A DNA stretch of 12,503 nt from Candidatus Peribacteraceae bacterium (GCA_013140485.1 JABFSS010000096.1:1-12503); one strand, 5' to 3'. Positions 1 to 5,588 are shown, counted from the first letter of the stretch. Translations and numbers: made by a program. The notes: generated from the letters alone by a model not told the origin.

Positions 1-133
1 GTCCCAGTGTCCAACGGACGTGTCCTGAGCCACTGTCCAACGTGTGGGCCCACTGTGGACAGACGGTCGTTGAGCCTCAAGGACTTACGTAAGTGGGACA
101 GAATGGCACACTGTTACTGCGCCTTGAGGTGTG
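1..133. other. Non-coding region with nested inverted repeats
   Basis: No convincing gene is seen here. The stretch lies downstream of the leftward gene that stops at 134. It holds a repeated 9-mer TGTCCAACG (8-16 and 34-42), a 10-bp palindrome GTGGGCCCAC (44-53), a 12-bp palindrome ACTTACGTAAGT (83-94) and the pair CCTCAAGG (75-82) / CCTTGAGG (122-129). The density of symmetry suggests a 3' untranslated or regulatory region, but no function is assigned. Confidence 0.5.
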
Positions 134-147
134 TCATTCTGTCGCAC
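93..147 (-). terminator. 19-bp hairpin spanning the stop codon of the leftward gene
   Basis: Positions 93-111 and 129-147 are reverse complements at 17 of 19 positions; one exception is a G-U wobble and the other a G-G mismatch. The loop is 17 nt. The stem includes the stop codon (134-136) of the leftward gene, so it would form at the 3' end of that mRNA. No U-tract follows on the minus strand, so it is not a canonical intrinsic terminator. It may be a 3'-end-protecting stem or a protein-binding palindrome. The structure is seen directly; the role is inferred. Confidence 0.4.
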
Positions 148-775
148 TCGGCCGCGAAGGCTCGGTCGGCGTCTCGACGGGAGTTCGCTCGCACTGGGCA
201 AAATCTGCCGGCGGCACCTGTTCGGCGATAAGGGCTTTCGGGTCGGGCACGCCACCGTTGTTCAGCGCCGCAATGACGGCCGCGTGAAGCTGGTTCGGGG
301 TCATCCCGCCGTCATTATCATCCGAACGCTCAGTCCGTTCCTTGAGAGAATCGCCAAGGGCGGCGTAACTCAGGGCTTGCACCTTCTCCATGGCCGCTGC
401 GAGGTCGGCGAAGAACCGAGAGCTGGCGCGGGGAATACCCTCCTTGTCGATGTTGGAGGTTTGAAGCACAGCTTCCTCAGGTGTCTTGTCGCTGTAGGCC
501 GCAATCAGCTTGTCGAGCACGAGACGCAGCCGGTGGGCCTGCACGAAGTTCAGGGCGCGGTTCTGGGCGCGCTCATAGTCGCCGGGCTTGCCGCTCTTCG
601 ACATCAGACTGACGCGACGAATCTTGACATCCCAACCGAATTCATCGGCGAGTCCCTGAACGATTGCGGGGTCCAAGTCGAGCGCCGCTGCCACCTTCTC
701 CACGCACCCAACCAGGGACATGTAGGTCAGGAAGATTTGCGCGACGTCGAGCTTGGAAGTGTCAATCTTTGGCAT
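134..775 (-). CDS. Phage HTH-like protein, possibly terminase small subunit
   Basis: A 213-residue protein on the minus strand. Residues about 8-50 alternate hydrophobic and polar positions in a helix-turn-helix-like way (CVEKVAAALDLDPAIVQGLA), as in the N-terminal DNA-binding domain of small terminase subunits. Residues about 70-100 are basic (ERAQNRALNFVQAHRLRLVL), and a helical stretch follows around 120-150. The last 30 residues are Pro/Thr/Glu-rich and probably disordered. The start overlaps the upstream 49-codon gene by 14 nt, so translation is likely coupled. The terminase suggestion rests only on the fold-like pattern, and no large terminase gene is visible in the window. The coding status is much surer than the function. 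Confidence 0.55.
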   Translation of the reverse strand: MPKIDTSKLDVAQIFLTYMSLVGCVEKVAAALDLDPAIVQGLADEFGWDVKIRRVSLMSKSGKPGDYERAQNRALNFVQAHRLRLVLDKLIAAYSDKTPEEAVLQTSNIDKEGIPRASSRFFADLAAAMEKVQALSYAALGDSLKERTERSDDNDGGMTPNQLHAAVIAALNNGGVPDPKALIAEQVPPADFAQCERTPVETPTEPSRPSATE

Positions 776-911
776 ACTTGTGCTTGTTCTCGTTCCACCA
801 GAGCTTGCGCGCCACTTCGCGGCACAGCTTCTTCGACTTCGCGTGCAGTTCCCTCACGTGCTTCGGCGCAGTCTTGAACAGCTCATCGGCGGGGTCTCGT
901 TTCTTCGGCAT
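762..911 (-). CDS. Small basic hypothetical protein (49 aa)
   Basis: A 49-codon gene starting with ATG at 911 and stopping at 762-764, where it overlaps the next leftward gene by 14 nt. The product starts MPKKRDPADELF and is strongly basic and helical, rich in Lys/Arg/His (HAKSKKLCREVARKLWW). It has a single Cys and two adjacent Trp residues. No family is recognised; nucleic-acid binding is possible from charge alone. The start is supported by a TTGACA / 16-nt / CACCTT / 6-nt / ATG arrangement on the minus strand that matches promoters seen before several + strand genes. It is the first gene of the leftward unit. Confidence 0.65.
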   Translation of the reverse strand: MPKKRDPADELFKTAPKHVRELHAKSKKLCREVARKLWWNENKHKYAKD

Positions 912-917
912 GACAAA

Positions 918-945
918 AAGGTGCGCGGAGCGGCAACCATGTCAA
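918..945 (-). promoter_or_regulatory. Candidate leaderless promoter for the leftward unit
   Basis: On the minus strand TTGACA occupies 945-940, the spacer is 16 nt, the -10-like hexamer is CACCTT (923-918), and exactly 6 nt separate it from the ATG at 911. The spacing is identical to the promoters before 4619, 4981, 5954 and 12079. The -10 box is weak (A at position 2 and T at position 6 are kept). Confidence 0.5.
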
Positions 946-964
946 CCAATCGTGCAAAATGCAC

Positions 965-1162
965 GTGAGGTGTGAGGCTCTCCCGGCCTAAACCCGCCCA
1001 GCAGCTATCCACTACTACTACTCACTTTTAAGTTTCATATCTACTTATTTTCTTATATACGCTATGAAGAATAAATAAGGAAGTAGGGGAGTATCTTAAT
1101 AGTAAGTAGTAGGAGTGGAGTGCCTCCAGACGGAAAAATCCGGAAACAGCCTCACGCCTCAC
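965..1162. repeat. 198-bp imperfect palindrome between divergent transcription units
   Basis: The two 99-nt arms (965-1063 and 1064-1162) align as reverse complements with no gap around a centre at 1063.5, about 62 of 99 positions matching by hand count. Conservation is blocky: 13/14 in the outer block (965-978 with 1149-1162) and 21/24 in a middle block (1009-1032 with 1095-1118), with weaker matching elsewhere. The central 80 nt are AT-rich in an otherwise GC-rich sequence. This is most of the 313-nt gene-free stretch 912-1224. A replication origin, a bidirectional regulatory element or a structured RNA are all possible. Confidence 0.75.
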
Positions 1163-1187
1163 ATCGACCCACCGGCACAATAACAGA

Positions 1188-1219
1188 TTGACAAAGAGTC
1201 CTAGCGTCACACTTATTAT
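1188..1219 (+). promoter_or_regulatory. Possible promoter for the rightward operon
   Basis: TTGACA lies at 1188-1193 and TATTAT, a 5/6 match to the -10 consensus, at 1214-1219, five nt before the ATG at 1225. The 20-nt spacing is too long for a standard sigma-70 promoter. Either the -35 is used with a different -10 (ACTTAT at 1211-1216, spacer 17) or the match is partly chance. A promoter is expected here because this is the first gene of the long rightward run. Confidence 0.4.
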
Positions 1220-1224
1220 TTACC

Positions 1225-1749
1225 ATGAACTACACCAACACGTTTGAAGACAAACCGCAACGCTACTCCAACGACTCCGCTCCCACCTATCGCTTCAAGG
1301 TGATGGTGGCTCGCGAGTTCTTCGAGAAGGGTGGATTCAAGACCGAGGAAGAAGCCGCCTGGGAGTGCGACAAGGTTCGCTTGTGGGCCATCGACCGAGG
1401 ATTGTGTGGCCGCAAGGTCGCCTTCAACTTCCCGGACCGAATCGCGAGCATCTCCACCAACGAATACGAGAACACGCCCGTCGACGTGAATCAATTTCTG
1501 CTCCGCGTTCAGGAGCGCTGCCCGGTGAAATACGACTTCGACAACAAGATTCCTCCGGTCGCAGGGTCCCAATCTCCCGAAGTCCTCGCGGCCCAGGTCG
1601 AGTCCTTGAAGAGTCATCTGGCCGTGGTGGACGCTCTTCTCCCGGGCATCATGAGCGGCAAGTATTCTCCGGCCGAGCGTGACTCACTCGTCAAGAAATC
1701 CAACGCTCTCCGCAGTGAGCTCGTGGAAGCGATTGCTCGTCGTAGCTGA
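1225..1749 (+). CDS. Hypothetical protein, 174 aa, with C-terminal coiled coil
   Basis: First gene of the rightward run. The product has a mixed alpha/beta N-terminal part (residues 1-105) with a conserved-looking stretch of aromatic and charged residues (YRFKVMVAREFFEKGGF). A helical, heptad-like C-terminal region covers about residues 115-172. There is no signal peptide or membrane segment. No Shine-Dalgarno sequence precedes the ATG; the upstream bases are the AT-rich TTATTATTTACC, which fits leaderless initiation. The stop is one base before the next gene, so co-transcription is likely. I do not recognise the family. Confidence 0.7.
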   Translation: MNYTNTFEDKPQRYSNDSAPTYRFKVMVAREFFEKGGFKTEEEAAWECDKVRLWAIDRGLCGRKVAFNFPDRIASISTNEYENTPVDVNQFLLRVQERCPVKYDFDNKIPPVAGSQSPEVLAAQVESLKSHLAVVDALLPGIMSGKYSPAERDSLVKKSNALRSELVEAIARRS

Positions 1750-1750
1750 T

Positions 1751-1960
1751 ATGCAAATCGCGGTCTACACCTCAGACGGCATCCGCGCTGATGACGTTCT
1801 GTCCCGACGCATTATCATCTCGGTTGAAAACCGGTATGGCCCTGTCGCCGAAAAAATCCAAGCGATGAAAGGTGAACCTCTCGCCGTGTTCATCCGGGGC
1901 CACTACTACACTCTGCGCTGCGAAGTTGACACACTCCCCAAACCCCTCACCTCTCCATGA
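1751..1960 (+). CDS. Hypothetical protein, 69 aa
   Basis: The gene starts with ATG one base after the previous stop. An in-frame ATG further upstream (1679) would overlap the previous gene by 70 nt and add an unlikely N-terminus, so 1751 is chosen. The product begins MQIAVYTSDGIRADDV and looks like a small mixed alpha/beta domain, with several beta-strand-like stretches (RIIISVENRY, LAVFIRGHYYTLRCEV) and a Pro-rich tail. No motif or family is recognised. Its tight spacing makes it part of the rightward operon. Confidence 0.65.
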   Translation: MQIAVYTSDGIRADDVLSRRIIISVENRYGPVAEKIQAMKGEPLAVFIRGHYYTLRCEVDTLPKPLTSP

Positions 1961-1972
1961 CCTATCAAATAT

Positions 1973-2431
1973 ATGGCAACGAAAATCACCGACAAACGTG
2001 GACTGAATCGTCCGGACGAAACCACCCCGCAATCACCATCACCCGCCTCGGCTGCGGCTCCATCGGCTGGCCCCGTTAAGCTCATCATCGAAGCGAACGC
2101 TGACGGCTCCATCAAAGAACAGGTGCAGCCCGAGGTTCTTCTACTCACTCCTTTTCCTGATGGGATGTGCCTGAAGATGGTCTCGCGCCCGTGGCCCGGA
2201 AAGCCCGAGGACAAGCCCGCCGGCTACGACGCAAACCCGCAGTTCACTCTCGTCAACTCGGCGAAGCAACCGCTCGCCATCGTGCGCGATGCCCAGGTGG
2301 CGCACCTTTTCTGTGACGCGGTGAACATGCTTTTCGTGGCTCAGTCCGAGCACGACCGACTCAGTCGTGAGCAGCACGCCGAGGTCGAGCACTTGACAAA
2401 CGCAATCTGCAAGGGCAACGTGACGCAATGA
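1973..2431 (+). CDS. Hypothetical protein, 152 aa, with disordered N-terminus
   Basis: Residues about 14-34 are almost all Pro, Ser, Ala and Thr, a probable flexible linker. A globular part follows from about residue 36, with beta-like stretches (VKLIIEANADGSI, EVLLLTPFPDGMCLKMV) and a helical C-terminus (residues 105-148) containing several His and Glu residues. No catalytic motif is evident and no family is recognised. The stop overlaps the start of a tiny membrane-protein gene by 4 nt (ATGA). The region before the ATG has no Shine-Dalgarno sequence but carries an AT-rich TATCAAATAT. Confidence 0.65.
   Translation: MATKITDKRGLNRPDETTPQSPSPASAAAPSAGPVKLIIEANADGSIKEQVQPEVLLLTPFPDGMCLKMVSRPWPGKPEDKPAGYDANPQFTLVNSAKQPLAIVRDAQVAHLFCDAVNMLFVAQSEHDRLSREQHAEVEHLTNAICKGNVTQ
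2393..2421 (+). promoter_or_regulatory. Weak candidate leaderless promoter inside a coding end
   Basis: TTGACA (2393-2398), a 17-nt spacer, CAACGT (2416-2421) and 6 nt before the ATG at 2428. The -10 hexamer matches the consensus only at positions 2 and 6 and the spacer is one longer than in the better examples, so this may be chance. It would serve the two tiny membrane-protein genes. Confidence 0.25.
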
Positions 2432-2505
2432 AACTCATCGCACTATGCTTCCTCACTGGCTCGTTCGTCGGCACCTTAGCCGCCATCCTCACCCGCGCCC
2501 TATGA
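2428..2505 (+). CDS. Tiny single-pass membrane peptide (25 aa)
   Basis: A 25-codon gene linked by 4-nt ATGA overlaps to both its neighbours (start in the stop at 2429-2431; stop in the start at 2502). The product, starting MKLIALCFLTGSFVGTLAAIL, is one hydrophobic segment with a basic residue near each end, as expected for a single-pass inner-membrane peptide or a short signal-like sequence. The double overlap supports it being a real gene rather than chance. No family can be named. Joint action with the following two-segment membrane protein is inferred from coupling only. Confidence 0.5.
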   Translation: MKLIALCFLTGSFVGTLAAILTRAL

Positions 2506-2708
2506 AATTCTTGCTCATGCTCGGCGTGCTGCTCGGCGCATTGTCCGTGGTGCTCGCTCTCTCGGCTCTGTGCTCGCTGTTGGTCTGGTGCGCGTGGGAG
2601 TTTGTCGCCGTCCCATTGGGGGCTCCTGTCTTGTCCTTCGGGCAAGTGTGGCTCGCCCTGACCGCAGTCAACATCATCCTCTCCGCGCTCTGCAAGGCGA
2701 GCAAGTAA
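2502..2708 (+). CDS. Small two-segment membrane protein (68 aa), holin-like size
   Basis: A 68-residue protein with a very hydrophobic segment at about residues 4-32, a short polar/Pro-containing turn, and a second segment at about residues 48-63. It ends in a short Lys-containing tail (CKASK). Size and topology would suit a holin or another small phage membrane protein, but no lysin lies next to it, so the function is open. The start (ATG at 2502) is chosen for its ATGA overlap with the upstream peptide. An in-frame start at 2445 would add a His/Arg/Pro-rich stretch that conflicts with the overlapping gene. Confidence 0.6.
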   Translation: MKFLLMLGVLLGALSVVLALSALCSLLVWCAWEFVAVPLGAPVLSFGQVWLALTAVNIILSALCKASK

Positions 2709-2709
2709 C

Positions 2710-2868
2710 ATGGCACGCATCGCAAAGCATCGTAAGGTCGCCCCGCAGGGGACAGACCTCGGTCTCACTGGCGGCCCAGGGAAGGGCAGCCGACCGCGCA
2801 ACTGTTTTAGCAAAGAGTTCCGCGCGAACTACGACCTCATCTTCAAGCCGAAAAAACGCTTGTCATGA
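2710..2868 (+). CDS. Small basic hypothetical protein (52 aa)
   Basis: The ATG is one base after the previous stop, and the stop overlaps the next start in ATGA form. The product begins MARIAKHRKVAPQG and is highly basic, with a Gly-rich loop around residues 16-27 (DLGLTGGPGKG) and a Lys/Arg-rich end (FKPKKRLS). The charge fits nucleic-acid or ribosome binding, but no known fold is recognised. The precise fit between neighbours and the natural composition support coding. Confidence 0.6.
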   Translation: MARIAKHRKVAPQGTDLGLTGGPGKGSRPRNCFSKEFRANYDLIFKPKKRLS

Positions 2869-3188
2869 GCACTATTAATGAAGTCCTCATCCCCGGCGGC
2901 GCGCGCTTCACGGTGCATTTCGAGAGGCTCATGGAAGAGTTCCACCGGGGGCTCATTCTTTTCCGCGAATCATCGGCCTGCTGTGACCCCGTCTGCACGG
3001 TGGGCTCAATCCGCTTCGCCGCTTTGAGGTCCCTGGCGAAGAACCGAACCATGAAACCGCTGAGGTCGTTCTTCCACGACGAGCTGTCCGACTCACTCAA
3101 CGGCCGGGCCTTCTTGAAATTCAGCGGCGTCCTGGTCATTCGCGAAGAGGGGCCCGACACCATCAAAAATCCATTCCGATTCGTATGA
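2865..3188 (+). CDS. Hypothetical protein, 107 aa
   Basis: The gene is joined by ATGA overlaps to genes on both sides. The product contains three Cys within residues 39-44 (CCDPVC), possibly a metal or disulphide cluster. A Phe/Arg/Lys-rich middle follows (SIRFAALRSLAKNRTMKPL) and then a beta-like C-terminal end (LKFSGVLVIREEGPD). No signal peptide is present and no family is recognised. A cytoplasmic role in the same transcript as its neighbours is likely. Confidence 0.65.
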   Translation: MSTINEVLIPGGARFTVHFERLMEEFHRGLILFRESSACCDPVCTVGSIRFAALRSLAKNRTMKPLRSFFHDELSDSLNGRAFLKFSGVLVIREEGPDTIKNPFRFV

Positions 3189-3415
3189 GCACAACGACCG
3201 TCCTCCCCAATGGCCATCTGTCGATGACACCCAGCACGAAGCCTCCGATTGACGAAGTTCACATCGTCCGCGTGGGCAACGGATGGATGGTGTTCGACAA
3301 CAAGGGAATTGTTGGGTGCATCAACCGTCCGAGCTTCGTGTTCAATGACCTTGACGACATGCTGCTGGAATTGCGCAAGATGCTGAACACTGCTCAATCA
3401 CCGTCGACCAGATGA
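3185..3415 (+). CDS. Hypothetical protein, 76 aa
   Basis: A small protein with a disordered N-terminal part (residues 1-22, Thr/Pro/Ser-rich). A compact domain follows, beginning with the beta-like stretches VHIVRVGNGWMVFDN and GIVGCINRPSFVF and ending in a helix (LDDMLLELRKMLN). The pattern of a short beta-hairpin with a central Gly-Trp and a C-terminal helix recurs in small phage proteins of unknown role. ATGA overlaps with both neighbours indicate coupled translation. No function is assigned. Confidence 0.65.
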   Translation: MSTTTVLPNGHLSMTPSTKPPIDEVHIVRVGNGWMVFDNKGIVGCINRPSFVFNDLDDMLLELRKMLNTAQSPSTR

Positions 3416-3810
3416 AAATCTACTTCGCCCATCCGGTCACCAGCTACGGCACGCCCATCGAGCAACGCGTGCTTGATGAGCTCCGCCTTATCAAGTTTCA
3501 AGTCGTGAACCCGAACACGCCCGAGCACCAGGAGAACTATCAGCGTCTCCCACGCGAGCAGGCGTTCGAGTATTTCCTCACGCTCGCCCGCACTTGTGAC
3601 GCGTGCGTGTTCATACCGTTCGAGGACGGGACGATTGGCTCGGGGGTCTTCAAAGAGCTGGAGACTTTTTTCGAGCGCGGCCTAAAGGTGTATGAGTTCT
3701 ACTCCAAAGTCTGGCCGTTCGTTCAGCGCGACCTGGAACAACTGCGGGACCGAGCTCTGACCATCGAGGAGACGCGCGAAAAAATCAACCAACTGAGACG
3801 CAATGAGTGA
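3412..3810 (+). CDS. Nucleoside 2-deoxyribosyltransferase-like protein
   Basis: A 132-residue protein starting MKIYFAHPVTSYGTPIEQ, the strand-loop typical of the nucleoside 2-deoxyribosyltransferase-like Rossmann fold. Residues 62-70 (CDACVFIPF) form the central strand with an Asp. The segment DGTIGSGVFKELE (about 72-84) resembles the Gly-rich loop followed by the Glu that is the nucleophile in deoxyribosyltransferases. Such proteins exchange or cleave bases on deoxynucleosides, and related folds bind other nucleotide ligands. Phages often carry short, uncharacterised versions. The C-terminal 35 residues are helical and charged. Fold assignment is fair; substrate and activity are unknown. Confidence 0.6.
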   Translation: MKIYFAHPVTSYGTPIEQRVLDELRLIKFQVVNPNTPEHQENYQRLPREQAFEYFLTLARTCDACVFIPFEDGTIGSGVFKELETFFERGLKVYEFYSKVWPFVQRDLEQLRDRALTIEETREKINQLRRNE

Positions 3811-3961
3811 CGAATTGCAACGCGCCCTGGAGGCCTACAAGACTCACTGGCAGCTCTCGCTCGACCTCAATCAGAGCGCGCAGCTTCGCGACCACCACAA
3901 GTGCGAAGCCAAACGAGCGCTCGGTGTCATCCTGGAACTCTTCGACCACTGCGACGAATGA
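3803..3961 (+). CDS. Small acidic helical hypothetical protein (52 aa)
   Basis: A 52-codon gene overlapping the end of the preceding gene by 8 nt and the start of the FN3 gene by 4 nt (ATGA). The product begins MSDELQRALEAYKTHWQLS and is predicted helical throughout, with His/Cys residues (DHHKC near 30-34 and DHC near 48-50) that might bind a metal. No family is recognised. A longer open frame begins at 3807 in another phase but reads as unnatural Thr/Arg/Ser-rich sequence and runs deep into the FN3 gene, so it is not used. Confidence 0.6.
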   Translation: MSDELQRALEAYKTHWQLSLDLNQSAQLRDHHKCEAKRALGVILELFDHCDE

Positions 3962-4551
3962 AAAAATTATTGACCCTTCTTGGCTTGGTTTTTCTGACGA
4001 CGTTTGCTCACTGTGCGGCCATCACGCTGTCCTGGAGCCCCAACCAGGAGGAGGACCTCTCCGGATACCGGATTTATTGGGGGACGACGAGCCGGGCCTA
4101 CGGGAATCATCGCACCGTTCTCACCCCCAATACCCAGGTTACCTTGGACGGCTTGATTCCTGGGCTCACTTACTATTTCGCCGTGACCGCCTTCCTATCT
4201 GACGGTCTGGAATCCGGGTATTCTCAGGAGGTCCAACATCTCGTCCCGCTCCCCCCTATCCGGGCCCTTGCGGTGTTCGGTGTGGACAACGGTCCGCCAA
4301 AGGTGCTGCTTTGGCCCGCTAAAACCCCTCCTCTGGGGTTGTCTTTGGCCGGATACGAGATTCACATTGGAACCTCTCCCGGGGTTTACGACCGGGTCAT
4401 CCGAACTCGGGACACGGCCGTCGCGCTGAACCACATGGACCTCTCGGAGGGCGTCGAATACTTTTTTGTGGTCTGCTATCGCTACTCCAATGGTGTCGTA
4501 TCCCCTCGGTCGGGCGAGGTTTCCCACATTTACCGAGAGCCGGGGTTGTAA
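3958..4551 (+). CDS. Secreted protein with two fibronectin type III domains
   Basis: A 197-residue protein with a clear Sec signal peptide: MKK, a hydrophobic core at residues 4-16, and likely cleavage near residue 19-21. Two fibronectin III domains follow, about residues 21-103 and 105-190. The first shows the hallmark LSWSPN start, SGYRIYWGT, and YYFAVTAF followed by ESGYS. The second repeats LAGYEIHIGTSPGVY and EYFFVVCY. FN3 repeats with this wording are abundant in exported Verrucomicrobiota proteins. In phages FN3 domains usually sit on virion proteins, but a signal peptide implies export from the infected or lysogenised cell. The gene ends a coupled run with a TAATAA double stop. Carbohydrate or surface binding is inferred. 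Confidence 0.8.
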   Translation: MKKLLTLLGLVFLTTFAHCAAITLSWSPNQEEDLSGYRIYWGTTSRAYGNHRTVLTPNTQVTLDGLIPGLTYYFAVTAFLSDGLESGYSQEVQHLVPLPPIRALAVFGVDNGPPKVLLWPAKTPPLGLSLAGYEIHIGTSPGVYDRVIRTRDTAVALNHMDLSEGVEYFFVVCYRYSNGVVSPRSGEVSHIYREPGL

Positions 4552-4584
4552 TAAAAAGTGGTGTGTTTTTCTGTCAAAACTCGC

Positions 4585-4612
4585 TTGACGTTTAAACGGT
4601 CGGTGCTATAGT
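4585..4612 (+). promoter_or_regulatory. Candidate leaderless sigma-70-type promoter
   Basis: TTGACG (4585-4590), a 16-nt spacer, TATAGT (4607-4612), then exactly 6 nt to the ATG at 4619. This is the best -10 match among the exact-spacing examples. The spacer contains the near-palindrome CGTTTAAACGG (4589-4599), placed where a repressor would block polymerase. Transcription should begin at about the A of the ATG. Confidence 0.65.
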
Positions 4613-4618
4613 CTTGGC

Positions 4619-4966
4619 ATGACAACGAACCAAGACAGCATCAAGTTCCACGTGAGCGCGGTTACCAAGTTCATCAGGCTCGCCACCGGGTTTACCCCGA
4701 GCTTCGTCCACCGCTTCAAGGAGGATGCCGGCGACATCATTGTGGTCTTGGCCGGAGCCAATGAGCCCGGCAAGATTCGCGCCGAGCAACTCGTGCTTCT
4801 CTTCCCGTTCTGGACCGCCGAAATCCACGAATGCCCTAACCCGAACCCGTTGAACCCGACAAACTGGTTCGTCCGTTTGAGCTTGCCGAGGTTGGAAGCG
4901 CAGGCGCAGTTCCAGGAAGACGACGAACGCGACGGCTTCACGGCGCTTGACAATCTCGGCCGATAG
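4619..4966 (+). CDS. Hypothetical protein, 115 aa
   Basis: First gene of a block in which most genes have their own promoter. The product has an N-terminal helical/basic part (residues 8-33) and a hydrophobic beta stretch (DIIVVLAGAN). A conserved-looking LLFPFWTAEIHECPNPNPLNPTN segment around residues 59-81 contains Pro/Asn repeats. It ends in an acidic tail that also encodes the next promoter's -35 box. No signal peptide or known motif is visible. The start lies 6 nt after a good -10 box and has no Shine-Dalgarno sequence. Confidence 0.7.
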   Translation: MTTNQDSIKFHVSAVTKFIRLATGFTPSFVHRFKEDAGDIIVVLAGANEPGKIRAEQLVLLFPFWTAEIHECPNPNPLNPTNWFVRLSLPRLEAQAQFQEDDERDGFTALDNLGR

Positions 4967-4974
4967 GCTACATT
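4947..4974 (+). promoter_or_regulatory. Candidate leaderless promoter overlapping the upstream gene end
   Basis: TTGACA (4947-4952), a 16-nt spacer, TACATT (4969-4974), then 6 nt to the ATG at 4981. The -35 box and most of the spacer lie inside the last codons of the preceding gene (LDNLGR-stop). The -35 continues as TTGACAATCTC, shared with the promoter before 7499. Confidence 0.65.
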
Positions 4975-4980
4975 ACCCAC

Positions 4981-5274
4981 ATGAACGTTAAATACAAGGA
5001 GCACGCGGCCTACATGGAGGCGCATTATCAGGCCCTCATGCGCACGGTCTACACCATCCCGGACACCAACAGCAAGGACCGCCGCGTGGTGCTGGAGCTC
5101 ATGGCGGAGCAGGGCTTTGTCTGGGTCGTGCGCTACCAATTCCGCTACGAGGGCTTCAAGAACGAGGAAGACCAAGCGGCGCGCGTCCGCGAGCTCGTCC
5201 TGGCGAACAAGTCGTGCCCGGTGAACGGCAAGCTTCGGGTCGGCAACGGCGACAATCTCTCTTGGTTTATCTAA
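4981..5274 (+). CDS. Hypothetical protein, 97 aa
   Basis: The product starts MNVKYKEHAAYMEAHYQAL and is mostly helical at its N-terminus. A beta-rich centre with several aromatics follows (FVWVVRYQFRYEGF), then an acidic/charged helix (NEEDQAARVRELVLA). The final residues, GDNLSWFI, contain the GACAATCTC bases seen in two neighbouring promoters. No domain is recognised. Translation probably starts on a leaderless transcript, since the -10 box is 6 nt before the ATG. Confidence 0.7.
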   Translation: MNVKYKEHAAYMEAHYQALMRTVYTIPDTNSKDRRVVLELMAEQGFVWVVRYQFRYEGFKNEEDQAARVRELVLANKSCPVNGKLRVGNGDNLSWFI

Positions 5275-5275
5275 T
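5249..5275 (+). promoter_or_regulatory. Weak candidate leaderless promoter
   Basis: GCGACA (5249-5254), a 15-nt spacer, TCTAAT (5270-5275), then 6 nt to the ATG at 5282. The -35 matches only 4 of 6 and the -10 lacks the A at position 2, so it is weaker than its relatives. It nevertheless shares the GACAATCTC core and the 6-nt spacing. Confidence 0.35.
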
Positions 5276-5281
5276 CTCATC

Positions 5282-5515
5282 ATGAACGAACTCAACACGC
5301 AATTCGACTACAACCAGGAAGACCACATGTGCCCGGTGGCCTACGTCCTCTGGACGGGTAACACCATCTCCCTCCACGCCTGGGAGAACGACACCATCAA
5401 AGGTTTGCTCGCGACCATAACGGCCGATGAAAACACCGTCCGCAAGGTCATGAACTGGTGCGTCAAGAACGGCTATCGGTGCCCGCAGATTCGCGGTGGC
5501 GTAATTAACCTGTGA
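5282..5515 (+). CDS. Hypothetical protein, 77 aa
   Basis: A small protein beginning MNELNTQFDYNQEDHMCPVA, with three Cys (residues about 17, 60 and 67). A beta-hairpin-like middle (YVLWTGNTISLHAWEN) is followed by a helix (ENTVRKVMNWCVKNGY). The compact alpha/beta pattern with spaced Cys could bind a metal, though no canonical zinc motif is present. The gene begins 7 nt after the preceding stop and no Shine-Dalgarno sequence is present. No family is recognised. Confidence 0.65.
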   Translation: MNELNTQFDYNQEDHMCPVAYVLWTGNTISLHAWENDTIKGLLATITADENTVRKVMNWCVKNGYRCPQIRGGVINL

Positions 5516-5517
5516 AC

Positions 5518-5545
5518 TTGACAACCACGTGGCCCGTGTTATACT
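5518..5545 (+). promoter_or_regulatory. Strong sigma-70-type promoter with a 43-nt leader
   Basis: TTGACA (5518-5523), a 16-nt spacer and TATACT (5540-5545), the closest overall match to consensus in the window. Unlike its relatives it is followed by 43 nt before the ATG at 5589. The leader contains a 5-codon GTG frame (5559-5576) and the motif TCCTACCTGAA, which recurs at 6380-6390. Confidence 0.65.
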
Positions 5546-5588
5546 CTCCGGATTGTCCGTGTCCTACCTGAAGTAACCTCAACCAACC

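Noticed and set aside
131..877. Long + strand open frame opposite the leftward gene
   Set aside because: The minus-strand protein is more natural in composition and fits a two-gene overlap and promoter; the + strand reading is a His/Arg/Gly-rich shadow.
1055..1070. TATATACGC at the palindrome centre as a protelomerase (hairpin telomere) site
   Set aside because: Replicated hairpin telomeres are essentially perfect palindromes at their core; here the central bases do not pair, so the resemblance is not enough.
1926..1931. TTGACA upstream of the gene at 1973
   Set aside because: No -10-like hexamer lies at a usable distance, so it is probably chance within a coding sequence.
1957..2079. 40-codon frame starting at an ATGA overlap
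   Set aside because: It runs in another phase into the 152-aa gene and ends soon; although the overlap is attractive, the product shows no recognisable pattern and the longer gene explains the region.
4553..4570. AAAAA/TTTTT pair after the FN3 gene as a terminator
   Set aside because: The stem would be five A-T pairs only, too weak for intrinsic termination.
4606..5298. 230-codon minus-strand open frame
   Set aside because: It lies opposite two + strand genes with well-placed promoters; its sequence is a Val/His/Arg-rich shadow.
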